64,000 bases of DNA from Lepidostoma basale (GCA_022606425.2 JAHDVF020001350.1:1178001-1242000), one strand, 5' to 3'. Counted from the stretch's first letter, positions 42,021 through 51,785 are shown. The notes: generated by a model not told the origin, from the letters alone. A program made the numbers and translations.

Positions 42021-42139
42021 AAAAAATTAATTTTTGATAGCTCTCGTTTGTCTGCAGCTTGACGCGCAGGACATTCAGGGGAGCCAGTGACATGACAAGC
42101 TGTTTTACGGAAAAAAGAGCATGTAGCACATTGATTTTG
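42014..42139 (-). pseudogene. LINE ORF1 C-terminal remnant with cysteine motif
   Basis: The minus-strand frame ends QCATCSFFRKTACHVTGSPE...INFFC and stops TAA at 42014-42016, overlapping the start of ORF2 by a few bases in the -1 frame. C-x2-C and C-H pairs suggest a zinc-binding tail as in LINE gag-like ORF1 proteins (inference). A TGA at 42140-42142 closes the frame upstream. Confidence 0.45.
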
Positions 42140-42184
42140 TCAAATAATTACCGACTTGTCATGTCAAACTACAAGCATTTGTTT

Positions 42185-42393
42185 TCTGTCGTGACATAAA
42201 TTTGCCAGCAGACTTTTCTTGAGCGTTATAATGCTAAAGGTGACGATTATTTAAGCCAAATTCTCACAGACGATGAAACATGGGTGACCTACGTTACACC
42301 AGAAACAAAACAACAATCTATGGAATGGCGGCATTCAAAATCGTCCAAGAAAGTGATGTTGGTCAAAAATGTTTGGAGTGGAAAAGGTTAAGC
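42185..42393 (+). pseudogene. Mariner transposase fragment (second lineage)
   Basis: Encodes LERYNAKGDDYLSQILTDDE, TWVTYVTPETKQQSMEWRHS and KSSKKVM, the region around the first catalytic aspartate (T-D-DETW) of a mariner transposase. It is different from the 9.5-kb element. Truncated on both sides. Confidence 0.8.
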
Positions 42394-42424
42394 AGACAAT
42401 TTCAGCCCGGAATATCTTGTGTAC

Positions 42425-42530
42425 CATCTACAAACAGACCGGTATCGCCAGTCGATGCCAGCCAGCCTGGCGAAACCGGTCACTCTCGAAATAAAGACAA
42501 AAGTGAAGCAGTTATTAACTAGAATATTCA
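42425..42530. repeat. HH-C foldback
   Basis: CAGTCGAT, GCCAG-CCAGC-CTGGC stem, GAAA, CCGG, T, C (about 42450-42481), preceded by the inverse half AGACCGGTATCGCCAG and followed by AATAAAGACAAAAGTG. Confidence 0.6.
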
Positions 42531-42544
42531 TACAATGAATATGT

Positions 42545-42990
42545 GTAAGTCTACGTTCTGCCAGTTGGTACTGATGGTCTTGAAACTGTAACATTGTCCA
42601 AACAAAGTGCCGAGAAACTACGAGTGACCCAAAGAGCCATGTTAGGAATAAACTAAGAGACAGAGTCAGAAACGATACGGTGAGAGAAAAAATAAAGGTC
42701 ACTGACATCATCCACCGGGTGGCGACTCTAAAATGGCAATGGGCAGGTCACGTAGCCAGAAGCTTAGATGAAAAATGGACAAGAAGACTGCTGACTTGGA
42801 GACCGTGGACGGCAAGGAGAAGTGCAGAGCGACCGCAACTACGGTGGAAGGATGATCTGAACAGACACGTCGGAATAACCTGGATGCAGTCCGCACAAGA
42901 CAGAGTGACATGGAAGCGAATGAAGGAGGCCTTTGTCCAGGAGTGGACGGGAATGGACTGAGGAATAAGAAGAAGAAGAAAATAAGATTT
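42545..42990 (+). pseudogene. LINE RT C-terminus, GAA tail (as 18.9 kb)
   Basis: Frame 42680-42961: VTDIIHRVATLKWQWAGHVA, TARRSAERPQLRWKDDLNRH and EWTGMD-stop, then AAGAAGAAGAAAA. The N-terminal part (PVGTDGLETVTLSKQ, 42555-42610) is in another frame. Confidence 0.8.
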
Positions 42991-43004
42991 TCTTCTTTAT
43001 AAAT

Positions 43005-43435
43005 ATTAAGTTTTATTATTCCTATTCTTCTTTTTTTTAAGCCAATTTTACTCCACAGCTGGATAAAGTCCTCTTTTAAACTCTTGCAACATTTTCTTTC
43101 TTGGGCTATCTGTTGCCACCTACAATCAAGTTGGATAACATCCGTCCACTTTTTGTGGTCTTCCTATTCCTTTTCAGTTGTTCTAAGACCTCTACTTTAG
43201 GATTCTAAATGACCACCTGAGCCCATCCTGCCATTTTAGATTTGCTGTTCTTTCTACCATATCTGTAACCTTTGTTGGACGTCTTATCTCCTTTTTACTA
43301 ATTTCATCATGAAGATCCACGCCCAACACGTGTCTTTCCATTGCTCGCTGAACACACCAATTACTTTGTAAGCTTCTGGCAGTGAGGAACATAGTTTCCA
43401 GGCCACATGTCGTCACTGGCAAGACACACGAATCA
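43005..43435 (-). pseudogene. LINE RT C-terminus, convergent with the previous
   Basis: Minus frame 43192-43422: MPVTTCGLETMFLTARSLQS, VQRAMERHVLGVDLHDEISK and RRPTKVTDMVERTANLKWQ. The 3' end reads AAGAAGAATAGG, facing the plus-strand GAA tail of 42990. Same superfamily as 18.9 kb, different subfamily. Confidence 0.75.
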
Positions 43436-43439
43436 CAGT

Positions 43440-44080
43440 TTTACCCTACTTAGTATATGTGATGTAGTATGAATAATGGTATATACAACTCGTTTATAAT
43501 AAATAATCACAATTTTAATTTCAATGTATAACATATAATTAAATAATTTGTCTCTCGTCTCTCCGTATATCGAAAAAGTTGAACATGACGTATTTCGAAA
43601 AAATGAACATGACGAATAGCGAAAATATAAACATGACTTATATCGAAAAAGATAATAAATTATTTTATTAAAATTATAAACTTTTATATATCGAACAATA
43701 TTAACATGACTATTATAGAAAAAGATAAATATGACGTATATCGAATTTGGATTAAGATCAATATGAACTATTTCGAAAAAGAAACAATATGGCGTACGTT
43801 TAACAGAAAACGAGCTGATTTTAATGTAGAATATACCACCTTTATATCGCAAAGAAATTACAAGAATTTGGATATTGTTTGTAGTACGATATAAAATGAA
43901 TAAGTTATTTTAAATTCATAAAGCCTTCAGCAACTTGTACTAAAAGGGGCCAAAATATTACCAGTAGTCAAAATCACGAGAAGAATAGTTCCTTTATGAA
44001 TAAATACCCAATTTAATTGTTTACCTTAAAAACGTTAAAAATGTTTTAAAATATTTTGAATATCCTTGCAATTTCTTTTT
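43440..44080. repeat. AT-rich region with degenerate 24-25-bp tandem units
   Basis: Between about 43565 and 43800 the motif ATATCGAAAAAGA...AACATGACG recurs six or more times at roughly 24-50-bp spacing (43566, 43590, 43614, 43638, 43687, 43738). The rest is AT-rich without assignment. Confidence 0.6.
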
Positions 44081-44094
44081 ACATCACTATATTA

Positions 44095-44220
44095 ATATTA
44101 AAAAATCAACCGGTTTCGGTCCTACCGGATTTTGTCTGGGTAACAAAAAAACTACCTGCGAAAGAGCGAAACAGGTTGATTTTATAAAACAAATTAAGTG
44201 AAATAAAAACAAATCACACA
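44095..44220. repeat. HH-C-like foldback, diverged
   Basis: AACCGGTTTCGGTCC (44108) and CAGACAAAATCCGGTAGGAC in inverse. The CAGA...GAAACCGGUU order is kept but the stem is irregular. Confidence 0.4.
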
Positions 44221-44344
44221 AGTGTTTTAAATTGTATAAAAATGCCACACGACAAATTACTGCTTCAATGAATGTATGTATCATTCAAATTACCTGAGTT
44301 TGTTTATTATTTCTTGAACAATGATGTAAACCTTCATATTTAAT

Positions 44345-44515
44345 AATTTATGTGAATGAAAACGTTTGTCTTCTAAATGTTTTATTATATTTTTGATGGA
44401 ATGACATGTTAGTTATGAAATTTGAAAATGTCTTAGAAGGGCGAAACATGTCATTCCATCAAAAATATAATAAAACTCCTAGAAGACAAACGTTTTCATT
44501 ATTATTAACTGTATT
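44345..44515. repeat. HH-B foldback
   Basis: Left AATGAAAACGTTTGTCTTCT...GGAATGACATGTTA, right TTAGAAGGGCGAAACATGTC...AGAAGACAAACGTTTTCATT. Arms of about 70 bp; the left arm lost part of its core. Confidence 0.7.
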
Positions 44516-44519
44516 TGTA

Positions 44520-44985
44520 TCATATTATATTAAGATACCGTAAATCTTATTGATTTTAAGAAAGAGAAAGATTCTATCATCTTTCAACCAACAAAAAAAA
44601 GACTTAAACCAAAAATTCATGGAATTATTCCTTCGAGAAACATATTTTACATTATACAGCGAGTTACTAAGTAAACTCCTTATCAATAATGCTCTATATA
44701 TTTTTTTCAATTTCGTCTTAAATTCGGTTTCTTAATACAAAACTTTTTTCTACCTTCAAAACTAGACATGAACATTTAATATTTAATCAAAATTGGTTCA
44801 GACAGACACAGTCAGAGATTAACAAAAGCTTTAAATAGCTTTTTTAATCAAATTCAGTTAGCAAAATAATATCCAAAGTTTTAATTACAGTGTTCAAAAA
44901 AAATAATTGTTTAATATGCTCAATATTCTCGTCTCAACAAGCGAAAAAAAAAACAATTGCCTTGAATTTTTTTTGAGACTATTAT
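44520..44985. other. AT-rich non-coding stretch
   Basis: No recognised feature. Confidence 0.35.
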
Positions 44986-44989
44986 TAAA

Positions 44990-45205
44990 ATAATAATAAT
45001 TATTATTATTATTTTGTTGAATCGCTCTTTACATCATGACAGCATGAGCCAAATCGATGTAAATGGTATAATAGCTATCATAGTGATTCTCGTAACATGT
45101 GATAGGTAGCTAATCTATCGCCATTTTAATGTCACGTGAATTCTACACCAGACCAAAGACAGTGTGACAATCACACTGCCCTCGCCGGGAATCGAACCAT
45201 GTATA
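44990..45205 (-). mobile_element. SINE-T, nearly full-length
   Basis: Inverse copy: ATTATTATTATTTTGTTGAA tail, CAAATCGATGTAAATGG, CATGTGATAGGTAGCTAATC, GTGAATTCTACACCAGACCA, GACAATCACACTGCC and GGGAATCGAACC (B box inverse). Only the first part of the tRNA head is missing. A good reference copy for the family. Confidence 0.85.
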
Positions 45206-45279
45206 AATCATTTTAAAAAATTGGGACTATTGGGATTTCGGTTATTTCTTATACGTTTTGAATTAGGACCGGATTTCTC

Positions 45280-45750
45280 ATAGCAAAAATGAAATTCAAA
45301 CTCTAAAACTCAATATGTATGACCAATGCGTGCTTTCAATATTAACACGTGGATCAGATAAGCTAACCCTCACTAAGTTGACCCTAAGGAGACTCCATGT
45401 AGCACAAAGAAAATATGATAGAGTCATGCTACATGTAAGGCTCTCAGACCGAATAAGAAATGATGAAATACGCAGAAGGTCAGGAGAAACGGATTGTGTC
45501 GAAAGGGTGGCTAAGATCAAAAGCCCATGCTGCCAGACTGGGAGACCAAATTTGACTAGAAGGGTAATGGAGTGGAGACTTCCTGAAGTAAAAAGAATCT
45601 GAGGAAGAGCCTCTATACGATGGTCTGATGATGACATTAGAAAAATACCTGGTGACTGGATGCGGAGGGCATAATATAGGAATATGTGGAGAAATATAGG
45701 GGGGGGGGGGGTCTATGTCCAGAAGTAGAAGTTATAGATTATAATAGGCA
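45280..45750 (+). pseudogene. LINE RT C-terminal fragment
   Basis: Frame 45315-45602: MYDQCVLSILTRGSDKLTLT, LRRLHVAQRKYDRVMLHVRL, RIRNDEIRRRSGETD and ERVAKIK, equivalent to the AMERHVLGV and DRIRNEEIR blocks of LINE C-termini. The later part (GRPNLTR, RRW.DD) is frameshifted. A G10 run is at 45701-45710. Confidence 0.7.
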
Positions 45751-45809
45751 AATAGAAATTAGATAAATATGGTTATTTCTTATAACTTTATTTATTAATA
45801 ACATATTCA

Positions 45810-46325
45810 AAAAAGCTAAAACGGCAGTGCACAATGGTGTTCTTATACCGACCCTTATGTATGGAAGCGAAGAACGGAACTGGCAAAAAAAGGATGAAAG
45901 TAGAATAAATGCAGTAGAAATGAGATCTCTTAGACGAATGTGTAGATAATCTGTATATGATAGTGTCGAATGAAAATATAAGAAGTGAATGCGGTGCGAA
46001 TGATGGTGTTATGAACAAAATAATGAAAGTATCATTAAGATTGCTTGGACACATGGAAAGAATGAATGAAGAAAGAATGGTAAAAAAATTATATGTTAAC
46101 GATGTAAATGGAACTAGAAATAGAGGAAGACCGATGAAAACGTGACACGATCAAATAAATCAAATATTGAATGTCGGCCACGTGAGGAGTCAGATAAATC
46201 GAGGCGCGTGCATGACACGATGTATGAATGTTTAGGAAGCGAGAGAAATATGCCAGGAAAGAAAAGTGTGGCAGTGCATTCTTTCTGCCTACCTATTCTG
46301 GGAGACGGGGTGATGTTTATTTAGT
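45810..46325 (+). pseudogene. RTE-TTAG LINE fragment
   Basis: KTAVHNGVLIPTLMYGSEER, ESRINAVEMRSLRRMC, then frame 45957-46145 NENIRSECGANDGVMNKIMK, MNEERMVKKLYVNDVNGTRN. A stop where the tryptophan of KTW should be (TGA at 46143). The 3' module at 46260-46320. Close to the 1.7-kb copy. Confidence 0.82.
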
Positions 46326-46705
46326 TTGTTTTCTTAGTTTTTTCTAAGATTATCTAATGATTCTACTGAAATCTCTTCATGGAAATTAATTTTTAATAAT
46401 AGTTGCAGCAACTTTTCGATGTGTATAGTGCTATAATATTATATTATTTTACTTGTATTATTTTTATTATATTTTTGTTAATTTTTATACTATTACCTAA
46501 GCTAGTTTTATCTTGATTTTAGTTTAGTTAAATCTCGTTTCATAAGTCTACAATGTTAACTGGGTTCATTCATTTATGTTTGTGGTAACATGAAATTGGC
46601 CTTATTTGAGTACTTCTTTGTGTATTTTAAATATGTACTTACTCGCTGTTTGTTACCCTAAAATAAATAAATAAATAAAAATTATAAAAATAACAATGAT
46701 TTTTA
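46326..46705. other. Unassigned AT-rich stretch
   Basis: Nothing recognised beyond AATAAATAAATAAATAAA at 46661-46678, possibly an old LINE tail. Confidence 0.3.
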
Positions 46706-46709
46706 AATA

Positions 46710-46875
46710 ACTTCTTCCACTTTTTTATTTATTCAGTCCGCCCAGTGACGATTCAGCGACCGGTTTCGTCTGGCTAGCTGGCATTGACAGATAGCATCAG
46801 TGTGTTAATGCAAGCTAGCCTGATGAAATCGGTCGCTGTCGAAATAATGTCAAAAAGTGGAAGAAGTTATTAAAA
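46710..46875. repeat. HH-C foldback
   Basis: Arms: TAACTTCTTCCACTTTTT...GCGACCGGTTTCGTCTGGCTAGC and GCTAGCCTGATGAAATCGGT...CAAAAAGTGGAAGAAGTTA. The core is partly decayed in both arms. Confidence 0.65.
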
Positions 46876-46924
46876 AAAACATCGTTTAATTTAATAATGT
46901 TTTGAGTAATCTTTATATACAATA

Positions 46925-47155
46925 TTTGATTATATTATTTTCGACATTTTATTAAATGCTAGCCTAGCCTGATGTATACGGCTGTTGACCTCGCTCTTAG
47001 ACCGACCGTCCCATGTTATTTTGCTCCCAAGGTAGACAAACTCCTTGGTGTTCTTTAGTGAAACTCCTGACATCACTACTCTCATCTGATGTTGCGTTCG
47101 GTCTACAGTCAGCAGCTTTGTTTTGTCTTTATTTATCTTCATGTATGTATGGATG
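46925..47155 (-). pseudogene. LINE RT thumb fragment, inverted relative to its 3' part
   Basis: The minus frame encodes INKDKTKLLTVDRTQHQMRV, VSLKNTKEFVYLGSKITWDG and VNSRIHQARLAFNKMSK, which in LINEs lies just upstream of the WSILMHGCETW block found at 47160 on the other strand. Confidence 0.8.
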
Positions 47156-47610
47156 GAGTATCTTGATGCACGGCTGCGAGACATGGTGCCTATCCGAAAT
47201 GGATAAGGGGAGACTAGAGGCTTTTGAGATGTGGTCCTATAGAAGACTATTAGGAATTTCCTGGAGAGACCACATCACGAATGAGGAAGTTCTTCAAGGA
47301 GTCGAAGGAGGAAGGCACCTGCTCAGGACCTTTTCCGAAAGGCGTGCAAGATGGATCGGCCATTTAATACGTCAAGAAGGTCTCTTGCATGCCATAATGG
47401 AGGGTATGACGGAGGGGACAAACTCTAGGGGACGCCCACGCCGAGAGTACCTGGAGGACCTGTTGGTGGACGTGCGCTGCTCATCATATGCAGATTTCAA
47501 AAGAGCCGCACATGACAGGGAAGAATGGAATAGAAGAATAGAAGAAATTGCTGCAAACAATATATTGAATGAATCCCTGGATGGTTTTGATTACAATTGG
47601 ACCCGGTAGG
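47155..47610 (+). pseudogene. LINE RT C-terminus
   Basis: Frame to 47609: WSILMHGCETWCLSEMDKGR, LEAFEMWSYRRLLGISWRDH, ITNEEVLQGVEGGRHLLRTF, RRARWIGHLIRQEG, SRGRPRREYLEDLLVDVRC and EWNRRIEEIAANNILNE. Open for about 140 codons. The last ten codons of the frame are Helitron-like sequence, not LINE. Confidence 0.85.
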
Positions 47611-47880
47611 TGACCATTGAAACCTTGGAAGTTCTTAAATAGTTGACTTTCTGAGAATAATTCATAGTTTATTTGTTTGTTTACAGATTCTGTGTTTGAG
47701 CATGCGCAAATTTAAATCTACGTCACGCTACAACGCCAGTCTAGTGTAAAAACAAACTTCTATTTAAATGTCAAACTCAATGTCATTTAGTACATAGTTT
47801 ATCAAAAAAACATTTGATGAACCAGCTAATACCAGGCAAGCCAACTTTCGGACAGAACAACGTCTGTTGGGTCCGCTAGT
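47575..47880 (+). mobile_element. Helitron-like 3' end
   Basis: Ends CAACGTCTGTTG (4-bp stem hairpin), GGTCCG, CTAG, followed by T: the hairpin-plus-CTRR layout of Helitron 3' ends. The inner part matches 7975-8120 in inverse. No Rep/helicase. The 5' boundary is uncertain. Confidence 0.5.
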
Positions 47881-47884
47881 TTCT

Positions 47885-48440
47885 TATAGGTTATTTTAAC
47901 CGCCCTACCTTCAGGTAATTTTCCGAAAAACGTGCAAAATAGCGGGTTTTACTAATGAAATTTAATTATATCTTAAATTTATTTTTTAAATTACGTAACG
48001 TCAAATACTCGGCCGCACACTTCGCCTTCCCCTTGTGAAACTATCATATTTATGAAGACTTGTACTCAAGTATTGTTGGCACACGCGCGTATCCCTAACA
48101 GTTTGTACATTTTAGGTACATTACTTTTTCTCAAGCGCGTACGTGATACGGGATAGCGCAGAATGGTACAGTCAAAGTGAACGTATCATGTACGTTCAAA
48201 TACGTAGGGTGGTTAAACGGATTGTGATTTCTCATATATTAACAGCCTTGCATTTCACATTCTCAGTAAAGATCGCGTTACTTCATGTGTCGTTTAAGTA
48301 ATTGATAAAATTAACAATTCAGCAATACCGCGCTGGAATATGTTTATCGTAATCTTCGGCGCTAATTAGATAAATTGTGTTATTTGTAACACAAATGCTA
48401 GTAAAGAATTCGTTTGTAATATATTTAGCCAAGAGTTAAG
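47885..48440. other. Mixed-composition low-copy stretch
   Basis: Includes ACACGCGCGTATCC, CAAGCGCGTACGTGAT and AACGTATCATGTACGTTC palindromic segments. No frame or family recognised. Confidence 0.35.
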
Positions 48441-48544
48441 CGATACCGAATGTTGCATAGCCCATCGTGGGATATTATATGGGTTATGTCAGCCTTTATT
48501 GTTTTTCAATACGAAATATCAATGAATTTTATACGCTTGTCTTT

Positions 48545-48640
48545 AGACCATAGATTTCCAAACTTTTCTGGCCCACCGCCCCCTTTAAACGAATATAAAT
48601 TATCAACGCCCCCTTTCCCACAAAAAGCGACATATAAAAA
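48545..48640 (+). repeat. hAT-like terminal remnant
   Basis: ATTTCCAAACTTTTCTGGCC and CACCGCCCCCTTT resemble the terminal region of other hAT elements (a TTCC/CAA start and a GCCCCCTTT tract). No partner TIR was found. Confidence 0.3.
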
Positions 48641-48721
48641 ATGGTTGGGAACTTATGGTTTACATGAAACATTATAAAAATTACGGATATCCAGCTGTCT
48701 CGCATTCTCTTGGGTTAAATA

Positions 48722-49165
48722 ACTAACTAACTAACTAACCATCATGCCGTTTTCCCGGAGGGGTAGTCAGAGAGGATGGACCGCCATACTACTCTGTCCT
48801 GGCATACCTCTCAAGCTCCTTCTACAATCATACATCGAAATATCCACGGTCGTCGATTTTTCCGATTTTCTGAACGTGGCCGCCTTTTAGTCAAGCGAAT
48901 TTGGTCAAGCGATTCTTTCCTTGGTCTTCCACGGCCTCTCTTTCTACTCACACTGTTTGTATACAACATTTTAACCATACGTTCCATATGTCCAATCATT
49001 TCAGGGATCCTTTTTTATTTTTACTTATGATGCAATATTTTGCCTTTCTTTCTTTCATATTTCGTTTTCTCGCACATTCTTCTCAGTTATCTCGTTTCTA
49101 CGGCATTTATCCTACTTTCATTATTCTTTTGCCATATTTAAGCTTCACTTCCATGAATTGAATAA
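48722..49165 (-). pseudogene. RTE-like LINE fragment (diverged)
   Basis: Four TAAC units at the left, CATGCCGTTTTCCCGGAGGG. Minus frame 48811-48999: MIGHMERMVKMLYTNSVSRK and GRGRPRKESLDQIRL. Upstream blocks (the RRMCEKTKYER-like region) are broken. Confidence 0.7.
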
Positions 49166-49169
49166 TAAA

Positions 49170-49485
49170 AATTGAAAAAAATATTAAAATTAAATAAACC
49201 AATTGAAAGAAACCCATTTGCGGAACTTGAATGTATGGAAGTAAGCTTAAAGTCGACAAAAGAAAAAAAAATATGATGTAGAATTGAAATTTTATTTTTC
49301 ACAAATTCATTTCATATATAATACTATGATTAAAAAATATGGTGAATTTGTTTTTAAAATGAAATTTATTTGTTCTTGGAAATTTCATCTCTTTTAAAGT
49401 ACTCCTTGTCCAACACAATGTACTTATGCAATTTTTTCCCAATTCTTAAGTACTCGCGAAAAAAAATTTCGACTTCTTAGTAAAA
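49170..49485. other. Unassigned AT-rich stretch
   Basis: No feature recognised. Confidence 0.3.
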
Positions 49486-49489
49486 TGAA

Positions 49490-49980
49490 AAGCTCAAGCG
49501 CCAAATATTCAGCAGTAGCGTTAAAAGCGTACTGCTGTACGGATGTGAAACTTGGAAGTCTACCGCGGACGTTATTGGTAAACTCCAGGTGTTTATAAAT
49601 AGGTGCCTTCGCTCAATATTCAAAATCTGTTGGCCCCAAACAGTGTCAAATGCCGTTCTCTGGGCCATGGCAGGCGAAAAGCCAATTAGAGAACAAGTCG
49701 CTAGACGCAAATGGCAGTGGATCGGTCACACTCTGAGATGGAACCCAGCCTGCATCGCACAGGGTGCACTAGACTGGTCCCCTTTGGGGGGAAAGAGAAA
49801 GCGAGGCAGACCTAGAGCCACCTGGAGAAGAACCCTGCAGGACGAGGTTAAGGCGGCAGGCCTCACTTGGGATGATGTTAAGCATCAGGCATGCATGCGA
49901 TAGAGTCGGGTGAAGAAGGTTCCTTGAGGCCCTATGCACCACGGAGGTGTGACAGGACAAAAAGAAGAAAAAGAAGAGTA
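49490..49980 (+). pseudogene. LINE RT C-terminus (subfamily with 60.6 kb)
   Basis: VLLYGCETWKSTADVIGKLQ, VFINRCLRSIFKICWPQTVS, REQVARRKWQWIGHTLRWNP and RKRGRPRATWRRTLQDEVKA (frame 49589-49903), closing with GQKEEKEE-like codons and a GAAGAAAAAGAAG tail. One frame continues to MR-stop at 49903. The copy at 60635-61105 is about 90% similar by eye. Confidence 0.85.
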
Positions 49981-49984
49981 AAAT

Positions 49985-50585
49985 GAAAAATTCAATTTAT
50001 TTTTTATCACAATTATATGTAGGTATTATTATTATCCTGCCACGTGTCGTAATATTAACAAATGTTGGTGGGCGTTGCAACGCAATGCACTTAGAGTAAT
50101 GAGGGGGAAGCGATGGTAGAATACAAGACTCGAGATACGTGTAGATCGAAATCTGTTATAAACTGTATCCGCCCAAATGGTGATCATGTCGATAATAAAA
50201 AGTTATGGGTTTTCAAGAGTAAATAATATACTCAATAACCATGAAGTTACAAGCATCAATGAAACTTCTCAATGGTCTACAGTCCGCTGCATAAATTATA
50301 AGACAGGCCACAAGAGGTATAATATTAATTGAATTATATTACGGAATGGTGGACCATCGCGTTTATTCTATGGTTATTATTCCATAGAATAAATATTACG
50401 AATCAATTAATATATGCCTTACTATGTTTTAATCAAGGCTTTGCTTCACTCAAATTTGTTTCTACTTTATCAAAAAAAAAATGATTTTTGAAATTTCAAC
50501 GTAGAAATTAATTGTAAATTTTTTATTGTCTTTTTTATTTTTTATTTTTAATTTTTTAATTTTTTAATTTAATTTTTTTTACAAT
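49985..50585. other. Unassigned stretch
   Basis: Contains a short palindrome (TCTATGGTTATTATTCCATAGA, about 50370-50390). No gene. Confidence 0.3.
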
Positions 50586-50599
50586 CTTCAACGTGAGCG

Positions 50600-50694
50600 G
50601 AAAATAGCTCATTATTATGAAGAAGGAATCTGGTCGTGTCCAGGCTTGAACCCATGTCCCCTGAATCAGGAGCCAAGCGTTCTATCCCCTAGAC
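50600..50694 (-). repeat. tRNA-like (SINE?) sequence split by hAT insertion
   Basis: Inverse B box GGCTTGAACCCATG (50642-50655) and part of an inverse A box at CCCCTAGAC. The rest of the A-box region continues after the hAT element at 53779. Tail sequence at lower coordinates. Confidence 0.5.
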
Positions 50695-51210
50695 CATGGG
50701 TCGGCAACCTGCGGCCCGCGGGCCGCATGCGGCCCGCGAGACATCTTGGTGCGGCCCGCGAGATTCTCGCCGCAACGCACATGACGGACGATATTATACA
50801 CAATCGAGTGAAAGGAAGCGAGAAAGGGAGCGAAGAAATAGTGAAGTTGGAGCGAAGGGGGAGCGGGGGGAAAGAGAAGGAAGGCAAGAACGCCACACGC
50901 ACCTCGCATCATTCCGCTGTCGACCGCCAGTAACACTACTCGTTCGCTCGCGCTGCGCTAACTACCCACCCACGCGGCGTTTACATTCGCTGCAAGTTTT
51001 ATTTTTTTATAAAATCTGTTTTGTGAATTCTCTTAGTGTTTTTGGTAAGTACCTACCTACTGCATGATAATAATATTATTCCTAAGATTACAAGTAATGA
51101 ATATAACAATGCAATATTAAAGTATCCATGAGTTTACGACAGTTTAAAAAAAAATTACAATGATAAACTTTTTAAGACGAGGTGCACTATGAATGTAATA
51201 TTTTTATAAG

Positions 51211-51556
51211 CCTGAAAAACTCCATACACATTAAAAATAGCTTCCGAGAAAAAATAAATACCGCCAACGGGACTCGAAGTTACAATTGCCTTTTCTACAA
51301 AAAAATAAAATTGGTAGGTTCAGGTGAAAAAATTAATAAGAAATAATTGTTGAAAAAAAAAAGCAATGACTGTTGAATGAATAAATACTTGTATGTTACA
51401 TATTTAGTTATTTGGCGGAATGGGAATAAGCCGACGTTGCTCAATGGCGAGAGCATCTGACCGGCAATCAGAAGGCTGCGGGTTCGAGTCCCGTCGGCGT
51501 TATTTATTCTTTCTCGGCAGATATTTTCAATGCGTATGGAGTTTTTCAGGCTAATA
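51211..51556. repeat. Foldback insert with tRNA-like unit inside the hAT 5' region
   Basis: The left arm AGCCTGAAAAACTCCATACA...ACCGCCAACGGGACTCGAA (51211-51285) is the inverse of the right arm TTCGAGTCCCGTCGGCG...GTATGGAGTTTTTCAGGCT (51483-51556). Between them lies the rest of a tRNA-like unit. Confidence 0.75.
51430..51499 (+). other. tRNA-like sequence (degenerate)
   Basis: D stem GCTC/GAGC, anticodon arm TCTGA-CCGGCAA-TCAGA (would read GGC, but position 33 is C, not U), T arm GCGGG-TTCGAGT-CCCGT with the B box GGTTCGAGTCC. The acceptor can form only about 4 bp (GCCG/CGGC) because 3 nt are missing. Probably the head of a SINE, not a working tRNA gene. Confidence 0.55.
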
Positions 51557-51785
51557 ATTATTGCTTTTAAAATTTTCACAACGATAGTATTTGTTTACTC
51601 GTCAATAAAGGTGTACTTTAGGTATACTTGACATAAATTTTACGATTTTGTTTTTCGAATAAAAATATTGCTCACTGGGGGAGTATTTATTTAAGGATTT
51701 TATATAGGACAAAACTATGACTCTTTCCGTAAAAATAAATACATATTTTTATGTTTCTGTATTGTTACAGATTTATACACCCAAG

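Larger units (their letters stand above)
38750..42160 (-). mobile_element. CR1/jockey-type LINE, nearly complete ORF2, 5'-truncated
   Basis: The 3' end at low coordinates has an A-rich tail (AATAAATAAATAAATAAAAA on the minus strand, about 38750-38770). About 400 bp of 3' UTR, ORF2 (39165-42020), and the last about 40 codons of ORF1 (42014-42139). It stops near 42160 against mariner-derived sequence. Given the uninterrupted ORF2 it is probably the youngest LINE in the window. Confidence 0.85.

Noticed and set aside
45701..45710. G10 run as a regulatory G-quadruplex
   Set aside because: A single run cannot form an intramolecular quadruplex without neighbouring G tracts. Probably homopolymer slippage in a dead LINE.
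51430..51499. Functional tRNA-Ala(GGC) gene
   Set aside because: C at position 33, an acceptor stem of about 4 bp and placement inside an inverted repeat argue for a tRNA-derived repeat.
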